Of a stretch of 11,313 bases of DNA, positions 6,297-11,313 are shown in pieces. Where the stretch lies: assembly GCA_937912025.1 (NCBI GenBank), contig CALDOZ010000029.1:1-11313 (forward strand), read 5' to 3'. Each line of letters starts with the position of its first letter. Position 1 is the first letter of the stretch. Both the position numbers and the translations under genes were made by a program. Under the pieces are notes generated by a model, which was given only the letters and a program-made list of their open reading frames with translations, made no database searches and was not told the origin of the DNA. The DNA comes from an uncultured Clostridia bacterium (GTDB lineage Bacteria; Bacillota; Clostridia; Christensenellales; Borkfalkiaceae).

Positions 6297-7865
6297 ATGC
6301 AAACTTCTCAATCTAAAAAAGGCGGTTTTACTAGCAGTATCGGTTTTATTTTGGCTGCTGCAGGCTCTGCCGTTGGTCTTGGTAATTTATGGGGATTCCC
6401 TTACAAAACTGCCGCAAACGGTGGCGCTGCATTCGTGTTTTTATACATTGCCTGCGTTTTGTTTATCGGCGTAATAACTATGATTTGTGAAATTTTTATT
6501 GGTAGACGTTCACAAGCAAACCCAGTAACTGCTTTTAAAAAGATAAATAAAAACATTGGTTGGATAGGCTTAATTGCAATTGCCGTTCCTACTATTATCG
6601 TTTGCTACTATTCCGTTCTTGGCGGATACACCGTTAAATACGCGTTCAACTCTTTCTGGGGCAATACTGGCAACTATAATAATTTTGCTGGAAACGGACT
6701 TGAAGTAACTATTTTTACTGCAATTTTCGTTGCGATGGCTTTATTCGTAGTTATGGCAGGCGTTAAAGGTGGTATTGAAAAAGCGTCTAAAGTTTTAATG
6801 CCAGCGTTATTTCTTTTGCTCGTTGCCGTTGTTATTTTCGTTCTTTGCCTTGGCGAAGGCGTTGTTGACGGTTTAAAATTCTACCTTGTTCCGGACTTTT
6901 CTAAAATTACATTCTCATCAGTTCTTGCGGCGATGGGGCAAGCGTTTTACTCGCTATCTCTCGGAATGGGCGCTATGATTGTTTACGGTTCGTATACTGG
7001 TAAAGAAATTAACATCGTTAAATCAACAGGTATGATTTGTATATTCGATACTTGCGTTGCACTTCTTGCAGGTCTTGCTATATTTCCGTCCGTATTCCAC
7101 TTCGCATCAGTTGAAGGAGTTGCTCTTAAAGACATTTCTATGGACGGTGCTAAACTTATGTTCATTACTTTACCACAAGTTTTTGAAAGTATAGGTTACG
7201 TTGGTAATATCATTGAATTTTTCTTCTTTGCAATGGTTATTATTGCAGCCGTTACTTCAGTAATTTCTATTATGGAAGTAGCAAGTCAATTTATCATTCA
7301 AAAATTTAAAATTCAAAGAAAATTTGCTACTTTAATGGTTGCAATGGTTACTTTTGCAGTTTCTATACCGGTTGGCTTATCAACTGGCGGAGCAATTGAT
7401 TTTAAAATTTTTGGGCAAGATTTGCTTTCTTTATTTGATACAATTACTAATACAATTATAATGCCTATATGCGCAATGCTTTCTTGTATAGCGGTTGGTT
7501 GGTTTATCGGTCCTAAACAAGCAATTAGCGAACTTGAAGAGCAAGGCAATAAGTTTGGACCTTTAAAAAGCGTAGTTTCAATAATGATGAAATTCGTTGC
7601 GCCTATTTTAATTGGCATTATTGAAATTTTCGGCGTTATTGACCTTATTGTTCCAAATTTATTTAACTTCTCGGGAAACGGCGCATCAATTATAAATACC
7701 GCAGCGACGTTTAGCCCTAACGGATTTGGTATAGTATTGGTTTCATACTTATTAATTGGAATTTTAATTGGAGTTTACTTTGCATTCTTAAAAAAGACGG
7801 AAACAGGCACTAATGCTGATGAACTTTTAGACAAAACTGCTTTAGATTGTAAAACAACAAACTAA
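6297..7865 (+). CDS. Sodium-dependent transporter, NSS (SLC6/LeuT) family
   Basis: 522 residues, a normal length for bacterial neurotransmitter:sodium symporters, which import amino acids or related compounds with Na+. The family signature of helix 1 is clear: GSAVGLGNLWGFPYKTAANG (about 23-42), whose glycine-rich unwound part carries sodium and substrate ligands in LeuT. Further hydrophobic segments follow through to about residue 505, consistent with 11-12 helices. The C-terminus is a short polar cytosolic tail. Many family members have WRFPY where this protein has WGFPY. The Arg is the outer-gate residue in LeuT, so Gly33 is a notable change. The substrate cannot be read from the sequence. 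The ATG is supported by AAGGAG at good spacing. The gene is monocistronic, with its own promoter and a terminator right after the stop. Confidence 0.93.
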   Translation: MQTSQSKKGGFTSSIGFILAAAGSAVGLGNLWGFPYKTAANGGAAFVFLYIACVLFIGVITMICEIFIGRRSQANPVTAFKKINKNIGWIGLIAIAVPTIIVCYYSVLGGYTVKYAFNSFWGNTGNYNNFAGNGLEVTIFTAIFVAMALFVVMAGVKGGIEKASKVLMPALFLLLVAVVIFVLCLGEGVVDGLKFYLVPDFSKITFSSVLAAMGQAFYSLSLGMGAMIVYGSYTGKEINIVKSTGMICIFDTCVALLAGLAIFPSVFHFASVEGVALKDISMDGAKLMFITLPQVFESIGYVGNIIEFFFFAMVIIAAVTSVISIMEVASQFIIQKFKIQRKFATLMVAMVTFAVSIPVGLSTGGAIDFKIFGQDLLSLFDTITNTIIMPICAMLSCIAVGWFIGPKQAISELEEQGNKFGPLKSVVSIMMKFVAPILIGIIEIFGVIDLIVPNLFNFSGNGASIINTAATFSPNGFGIVLVSYLLIGILIGVYFAFLKKTETGTNADELLDKTALDCKTTN

Positions 7866-7869
7866 TTTA

Positions 7870-7902
7870 AAAGCGCTTACTTAAAGTAGGCGCTTTAACT
7901 TT
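7870..7902 (+). terminator. Terminator of the NSS transporter gene
   Basis: AAAGCGCTTAC (7870-7880) pairs with GTAGGCGCTTT (7886-7896) over 11 bp including one G-T pair. The loop is TTAAA, and a TTTTT tract follows after AAC. Confidence 0.85.
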
Positions 7903-7911
7903 TTATATATA

Positions 7912-7950
7912 AAAAAGGTAGAGTTTTTGCACCCTACCTTTTTATTTTAG
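7912..7950. terminator. Second hairpin, probably a bidirectional terminator
   Basis: AAAAAGGTAG (7912-7921) pairs perfectly with CTACCTTTTT (7934-7943), with a 12-base loop. T-rich sequence follows the stem on both strands. It would back up the previous terminator and insulate the unit that starts at 8018. Confidence 0.7.
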
Positions 7951-8017
7951 CATAAAATATAACGTAGGTCAATACAAAACCAAAAAATAAAGTTGGGTAA
8001 AATTTTTAAAAAAAGTA

Positions 8018-8046
8018 TTGACTAAGGCTTGACAGTGTTTTATAAT
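8018..8046 (+). promoter_or_regulatory. Strong promoter of an orphan small transcription unit
   Basis: TTGACT (8018-8023) and TATAAT (8041-8046) have a 17-base spacer, the same arrangement as the NSS promoter. A second TTGACA at 8029 is only 6 bases from the -10 and is not the working -35. Transcription would start near 8053. Confidence 0.7.
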
Positions 8047-8073
8047 AAAAGTGCAAAGAGGAGGAAAAAGCCA

Positions 8074-8082
8074 ATGTACTAA
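8074..8082 (+). CDS. Two-codon ORF (Met-Tyr-stop) with a strong ribosome binding site
   Basis: GAGGAGG (8058-8064) stands nine bases before ATG TAC TAA. A minimal ORF behind such a strong site may act as a ribosome-stalling or start-stop leader in front of the 25-codon ORF at 8116. The sequence shows the site and the ORF; a regulatory role is an inference. It could also be a decayed gene start. Confidence 0.3.
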   Translation: MY

Positions 8083-8115
8083 GACCGTAAGAAATTTATG
8101 GGAGGTGGTATTAAA

Positions 8116-8193
8116 ATGAAATTAATAACCAATATTGCAACTTTTAAACCCACCATCAAACAGTATATAAGGAGAACGCCAATGAACACATAA
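8116..8193 (+). CDS. Candidate 25-residue basic peptide of unknown function
   Basis: The frame begins MKLITNIATFKPTIKQYI and ends RRTPMNT before TAA. A GGGAGGTGG lies six to seven bases upstream of the ATG, one of the strongest ribosome binding sites in the window. The peptide is basic (about five Lys/Arg and no acidic residue), with no Cys, no signal peptide and no membrane segment. A second AAGGAG inside the gene sits six bases before an in-frame ATG (8182), giving Met-Asn-Thr-stop. I do not recognise the peptide. It lies inside a unit with its own promoter (8018-8046) and terminator (8302-8335), which favours a real gene. The transcript could instead act as an RNA, with the peptide incidental. 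Confidence 0.4.
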   Translation: MKLITNIATFKPTIKQYIRRTPMNT

Positions 8194-8301
8194 ATTTAAA
8201 ACTCAAACGCATAAAACCACCAAATGAGCCAAAATAATGGTTAGTAAGTGATAAATAGTGATGGTTAAAAATGCGCAGTCTTTTAAATAACTTAATATTA
8301 A

Positions 8302-8335
8302 AGCGGTAACTTTTAAGTAGTTACCGCTATTTTTT
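8302..8335. terminator. Terminator between the small unit and the metal operon
   Basis: AGCGGTAAC (8302-8310) pairs perfectly with GTTACCGCT (8320-8328) around a 9-base loop. A run of seven T follows on the plus strand after one A. It ends the small transcription unit and lies only five bases from the stop of the convergent permease gene. On the minus strand its tail (TTTAATATT) is weaker, but it may serve both. Confidence 0.9.
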
Positions 8336-8339
8336 TGCC

Positions 8340-9170
8340 CTATTTATTACGTTTAAATTTATTAGTTAAAAATTTACCAAGTCTTATAATAAAATAAATA
8401 ATTGACGAAATTACTATTATACTTGCGCCCGTTGGAAGATTAAGTTCATAAGACAAAATTATTCCTACAAAACTATACGCTATACCAAACAACGCCGAAA
8501 TTACAACTCGGTTAATAAATTTTTTACTAACGAGCATACTCGTTGCAACTGGAACGGCAATAAGCGCAAGAATTAAAATTATTCCCGTAATTTTTATAAG
8601 AACGACAACAGATAGCGCAATTACCACGTTAATTATTATTTCAATTAAGCCAACGTTTACTTTTCTAACCTTTAAAAACTCGTCGTCAAACAAATAAGCG
8701 CCAATATATTTAGAAAAAATTGTAAACGCTACAACGATAACTATCGTTAAAACGCCTAACGTTATAACGTCAGTTAAACTAACGGTTAAAATATTGCCGA
8801 ATAAATAACTTGACATATCAGGCGCGTATCCGCTTGATAAACTTATAAAAATAGTTCCAAGCGCCATACCAACAGACCAAAACACCGCGATAAACACATC
8901 TGAAAGTTTATCGTTTTTATTTTTTAAAAACCCTATAACGATAGACGCTATAACCGCAAAAATTCCTCCGCCCAAGATAGGTTCAAAACCAAGTAAAAAG
9001 CCAAGTCCAACACCACCAAACGCGGTATGAGCGACGCCACCCGTTAGCATAACGAGTTTTTTCTCAACTACTATTACGCCTATAATTGACGCAATTACAC
9101 TTGCTAAAATTGCCGATATTACGGCATACCCCATAAAATCAAAGGTAAAAATTGCTTCAAATACCGTCAT
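8340..9170 (-). CDS. znuB: Metal ABC transporter permease, ZnuB/MntB family
   Basis: 276 residues with about eight hydrophobic segments, the normal size for this family. It forms the membrane channel of a zinc- or manganese-type (cluster A-I) ABC importer. Family motifs are GGVAHTAFGGVGLG near the N-terminus, SSYLFGNIL mid-protein and ELNLPTGASIIV near the C-terminus. The ATG at 9170 is chosen because it overlaps the stop of the ATPase gene by one base (TAATG) and has GGAGG six bases upstream. A longer frame from 9200 would lie inside the ATPase gene without support. It is the last gene of the operon. Metal specificity cannot be read from the permease alone. Confidence 0.92.
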   Translation of the reverse strand: MTVFEAIFTFDFMGYAVISAILASVIASIIGVIVVEKKLVMLTGGVAHTAFGGVGLGFLLGFEPILGGGIFAVIASIVIGFLKNKNDKLSDVFIAVFWSVGMALGTIFISLSSGYAPDMSSYLFGNILTVSLTDVITLGVLTIVIVVAFTIFSKYIGAYLFDDEFLKVRKVNVGLIEIIINVVIALSVVVLIKITGIILILALIAVPVATSMLVSKKFINRVVISALFGIAYSFVGIILSYELNLPTGASIIVISSIIYFIIRLGKFLTNKFKRNK

Positions 9171-9961
9171 TATTCGCCTCCGTGAGTGTGTCCACAACAA
9201 CCGTCATGCTCGTCTAACACCCTATGCGGTACACCGTGCGCAATGAGTTCAACCGGGCAATGATATAAGTTTTCAACGGTAGTTTTATTAAGTTTAGGCT
9301 CACCGTGATAAACGAGCGTTTTGTTTAAGCACGCCAAACTTCTTATTTTAGTTGAAACGGCAAACATATCGTGAGTAACTACAATTATCGTTACGTTTTT
9401 AAGACTTGATAACACGTCGAATATATTTTCGCTCGACACCGGGTCAATACTTGCGGTAGGCTCGTCAAGAACTAAAATTTTAGGCTGAGATATCAAAGCG
9501 CGCGCTATTAGTAAGCGTTGACGTTCGCCACCTGATAATTCCGACACGAGTTTTTCTTTATGCTTAAAAATATTAAGGAGTTTTAAAACTTCGTCAGCCT
9601 TATCTATTTGCTCTTTGCTATACCTAATTAAAGGCTTACCTGAAGTTAAAAATCCGCTTAAAACTACTTCCTTAACAGAAATAGGAAAAGTTGTGTTCAT
9701 TTGAGAAAATTGCGGAACGTAACCTATTTGACTTTTACTTTTATAAACAGGCTCGCCGAAAATTTCAACGCTTCCGTCGTTTAATTTTATAAGACCGAGA
9801 ATTGCTTTAAGTAGCGTTGATTTACCACCGCCGTTAGGACCTATTATTCCTAAAAACTCCCCTTCTTTAACTTCAAACGACACGTTATGTAAAGCGTTTA
9901 CTCCATTTTCGTACACAACGGTCAAATTATTAACTTTTACAGCAATTTTGTTATTTTCCAT
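9170..9961 (-). CDS. znuC: Metal ABC transporter ATP-binding protein, ZnuC family
   Basis: 263 residues, the nucleotide-binding subunit of the importer. Walker A is GPNGGGKST (41-49), the Q-loop Gln is 84 (VPQF), the signature is LSGGERQR (142-149), Walker B is ILVLDEP (162-168), and the switch His is 197 (VVTHD). The C-terminus is rich in His and Cys (YHCPVELIAHGVPH, then DGCCGHTHGGE), a tail common in zinc-type ATPases, which favours zinc. The ATG at 9961 follows the znuA stop by five bases, with a weak GAG upstream. A GTG at 9970 overlapping the znuA stop by four bases (three extra residues) is an equally arguable start. Translation is likely coupled either way. Confidence 0.93.
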   Translation of the reverse strand: MENNKIAVKVNNLTVVYENGVNALHNVSFEVKEGEFLGIIGPNGGGKSTLLKAILGLIKLNDGSVEIFGEPVYKSKSQIGYVPQFSQMNTTFPISVKEVVLSGFLTSGKPLIRYSKEQIDKADEVLKLLNIFKHKEKLVSELSGGERQRLLIARALISQPKILVLDEPTASIDPVSSENIFDVLSSLKNVTIIVVTHDMFAVSTKIRSLACLNKTLVYHGEPKLNKTTVENLYHCPVELIAHGVPHRVLDEHDGCCGHTHGGE

Positions 9962-9966
9962 ATTTA

Positions 9967-10818
9967 TCACTCAATAAAACTGTTAGCCATTTTTTTAATA
10001 TTGTCAATATAATCGCCAGATAGCGGATCTAACATATACGCTTTTCCGCCTATTTCGCTTGCAAACGCTTCTGCTCCCACTCCGCTGTTTTGCGCTTGAT
10101 AAAATACTTTTTTTACGTTGTTTGCTTTTGCAAACTCTATCATTTCGCTAAGTATTTTAGGGGTAATTTCATGCCCGTCTTTTTCAAGAGCGTACATAGT
10201 TAAATTATACTCGTCTAAAAAATATCCGTACGACGGGTGATATACTATAACCTTCTTTTTGTCGCTTGAAAGGTTAGCAAAATCATTATCAAGTTGAGTT
10301 TTAAGCGCCGTCAACTTCAAAATATACTCGTTAGCGCTTTGAGTGTAAAAGGTTGCGTTTTCTTTATCAATTTTTATAACTTCGTCACGAATAATTTCAA
10401 CGCATTTAATAGCGCGTAAAACAGATAACCAAACGTGTGGGTCACGCGCGCCACTATCAAAAAATCTATCCTTAAACCCGTAAGAAATAAGTTGCTCGTG
10501 TAAAAATACTTGCTTAGTTTTGGCGTTTAAATTTGGCGTTATTGTTACACTTTCATTAGGAATACCTATTGAAAAATAAATTTCGGCTTTATTTAGTAGC
10601 GTTATTTCTTTAGGCTTAGGCTCGTACGTTTCAGGACTTTGCCCAGACGGTATTGCCGTTACCACTTCAAACTTATCTTTTACAACTTCTTTAACGAAAG
10701 TTTGAACGGGAACTATAGCCACCGCTAAAACTCTGTTGCCGTTATTATTACAACCTACTAAAAAACAAACGGGCAAACTTATTATTAAAGATAGAATAAA
10801 CGCCAATAATTTTTTCAT
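9967..10818 (-). CDS. znuA: Metal ABC transporter substrate-binding lipoprotein, ZnuA/TroA family
   Basis: 283 residues. A lipoprotein signal peptide runs to the lipobox LVGC (Cys23), so the mature protein is probably tethered to the outer face of the membrane. It captures a divalent metal and passes it to the permease. Expected ligand positions are GQSPETYEP (Glu63, where many members have His), DPHVW (His128), VYHPSYGYF (His194) and MLDPL (Asp264). The His-rich loop of many zinc-specific ZnuA proteins is absent, so zinc is favoured mainly by the ATPase tail; manganese remains possible. The ATG at 10818 has TTGGAG eight bases upstream and puts the signal peptide in the right place. The frame open further upstream to 10857 crosses the predicted promoter and is rejected. 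It is the first gene of the operon. Confidence 0.92.
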   Translation of the reverse strand: MKKLLAFILSLIISLPVCFLVGCNNNGNRVLAVAIVPVQTFVKEVVKDKFEVVTAIPSGQSPETYEPKPKEITLLNKAEIYFSIGIPNESVTITPNLNAKTKQVFLHEQLISYGFKDRFFDSGARDPHVWLSVLRAIKCVEIIRDEVIKIDKENATFYTQSANEYILKLTALKTQLDNDFANLSSDKKKVIVYHPSYGYFLDEYNLTMYALEKDGHEITPKILSEMIEFAKANNVKKVFYQAQNSGVGAEAFASEIGGKAYMLDPLSGDYIDNIKKMANSFIE

Positions 10819-10823
10819 TAAAA

Positions 10824-10852
10824 ATACTCCAACTAAAGTATAGGTGGAGTAT
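10824..10852. promoter_or_regulatory. Inverted repeat, probable operator of the metal operon
   Basis: ATACTCCA (10824-10831) and TGGAGTAT (10845-10852) are perfect 8-bp arms whose starts lie 21 bp apart, two helical turns. One arm covers the -10 box of the znuA promoter and the other the early transcribed leader. The first arm would not be in the RNA, so this fits a DNA site for a dimeric repressor such as a Fur/Zur- or DtxR/MntR-type protein better than an RNA hairpin. It does not obviously match the Bacillus Zur box. The regulator is not in this window. Confidence 0.5.
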
Positions 10853-10876
10853 ATCATTTATTAAGTTAAAAGTCAA
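10848..10876 (-). promoter_or_regulatory. Promoter of the znuA-znuC-znuB operon
   Basis: On the minus strand, TTGACT (10876-10871) and TATACT (10853-10848) have a 17-base spacer. Transcription would start near 10841, with a leader of about 23 bases. It lies in the gap after the HMA gene, so the metal operon has its own promoter. Confidence 0.7.
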
Positions 10877-10903
10877 ATAAAATAATTGCAAGTGATTATA
10901 GGC

Positions 10904-11086
10904 TTATTCTACAATAAACCCTAAATCTTCAATACATTCTTTTGCAACGTTATAGTCAAGATTATCAAAAGATGCCTCGCCCTTTTGAAGATTAACTTCA
11001 ACGTTTGACGCGCCTAAACTTTCAAGCGCTTTTTTTACTCTGTTTACACAATGATTACAACTCATTCCTTTAATTTTAATTAACAT
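10904..11086 (-). CDS. Small heavy-metal-associated (HMA) domain protein, CopZ-like
   Basis: 60 residues making up a single HMA domain. The metal-binding loop GMSCNHC carries Cys10 and Cys13, and the rest follows the family pattern (ALESLGASNVEVNLQKGEA, then ECIEDLGF). Such proteins bind Cu(I), or less often Zn or another soft metal, and hand it to a P-type ATPase. AAAGGAG stands seven bases before the ATG. It lies upstream of the zinc-type operon in the same direction, but that operon has its own promoter, so co-transcription is uncertain. No P-type ATPase or copper repressor is visible here, so the metal is not determined. Confidence 0.9.
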   Translation of the reverse strand: MLIKIKGMSCNHCVNRVKKALESLGASNVEVNLQKGEASFDNLDYNVAKECIEDLGFIVE

Positions 11087-11169
11087 AAATTTCTCCTTTT
11101 GTTCTTAATTTTAACGCCTAACGGCAAAACTATTTTATTAAACAAGTTGGCTTTGCAGACAAGGCTCAA

Positions 11170-11230
11170 TTTACTACCACGGACTGAAATGACCTATGTG
11201 GCTATTTTGGTCGTGACAATAAAGTAGAAA
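11170..11230. other. Possible folded element in the region right of the HMA gene
   Basis: The 227 bases at 11087-11313 hold no convincing gene or promoter. Within them CTAC (11174-11177) can pair with GTAG (11224-11227), flanked by TTT and AAA, and CACG (11178-11181) with CGTG (11212-11215). Inside, GACC (11191-11194) can alternatively pair with GGTC (11209-11212). This block is more GC-rich than its surroundings. It could be a leader RNA, an intergenic repeat, or chance. The strand is not known. Confidence 0.25.
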
Positions 11231-11313
11231 CGTAGTATTGCAAGTTATTAGTTGGTTTAATGTAGTGCTTTTAAAGGTTTTGAAATGATTTTTTGCTTTT
11301 ATATAACGGTTTA

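Larger units (their letters stand above)
8053..8335 (+). ncRNA. Candidate small RNA or mRNA of about 280 bases with a folded 3' part
   Basis: The 474 bases between the NSS stop and the metal permease stop hold two terminators, a promoter, the two small ORFs above and this transcript. Just after the 25-codon ORF, nested arms can pair: 8194-8201 with 8281-8288 (8 of 8), 8208-8212 with 8271-8275 (5 of 5), 8216-8222 with 8259-8265 (6 of 7), and AGCCA 8227-8231 with TGGTT 8238-8242 with one G-T pair. This is one long, interrupted hairpin. No known RNA family was recognised. The boundaries come from the predicted promoter and terminator. Confidence 0.4.

Noticed and set aside
8098..8115. Earlier in-frame ATG (8098) for the 25-residue peptide
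   Set aside because: The six added codons (MGGGIK) overlay the GGGAGGTGG ribosome binding site of the ATG at 8116, and no good site precedes 8098.
8223..8290. Further tiny frames in the folded region (such as one starting at 8261 encoding MVKNAQSFK)
   Set aside because: No ribosome binding sites; expected by chance in AT-rich DNA.
10824..10852. RNA hairpin sequestering the znuA ribosome binding site
   Set aside because: The upstream arm overlaps the -10 box and would not be transcribed from the predicted promoter, so a DNA operator is the better reading.
11174..11311. Open minus-strand frame of 45 codons entering from the right edge and ending at TAG 11176-11174
   Set aside because: It has no Met, the visible residues match no family I know, and it runs through the possible folded block. 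It could be the end of a gene beyond the window, but there is no positive support.

Overview
This is an AT-rich, gene-dense stretch of a bacterial chromosome. It is most likely from a low-GC Gram-positive of the Clostridia type. The reasons are the strong GGAGG-type ribosome binding sites, the sigma-A-like promoters, the short hairpin terminators, a DUF1508 protein, and a lipoprotein-type ABC binding protein. No rRNA, ribosomal protein or other phylogenetic marker is present, so the placement is an inference. I see no IS, prophage or CRISPR array.

Layout, left to right. (1) 39-2806, minus strand: two translationally coupled flavoproteins, a BaiN/HI0933-like oxidoreductase followed by a COG2509-type FAD-dependent dehydrogenase; a further gene may begin at the window edge. 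(2) 2985-3926, plus strand: a membrane-anchored protein with a repeated Lys/Pro/Thr-rich linker and two C-terminal DUF1508 domains, divergently transcribed from the flavoprotein pair. A shared terminator hairpin follows it. (3) 3988-6102, minus strand: a NAD+ synthetase with an extra N-terminal XRE-type helix-turn-helix domain. Its glutaminase domain appears to have lost the nucleophilic cysteine. (4) 6297-7865, plus strand: a sodium-dependent NSS-family transporter. (5) 8018-8335, plus strand: a compact transcription unit with a near-consensus promoter, two strong ribosome binding sites, a 2-codon ORF, a 25-codon ORF, a folded 3' part and a terminator. It has no recognisable product. (6) 8340-10818, minus strand: a znuA-znuC-znuB-like metal uptake operon with a palindrome over its promoter. 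(7) 10904-11086, minus strand: a small heavy-metal-associated domain protein. (8) 11087-11313: no clear gene, but a possible folded element.

How the genes fit together. The metal operon and the HMA protein form a metal-homeostasis block. NAD synthesis and the two flavoproteins are both redox-related but are not in one operon. The two best leads are the HTH-NadE fusion with its altered glutaminase site and the orphan small transcription unit at 8018-8335. All family assignments were made by reading motifs; no database search was run.
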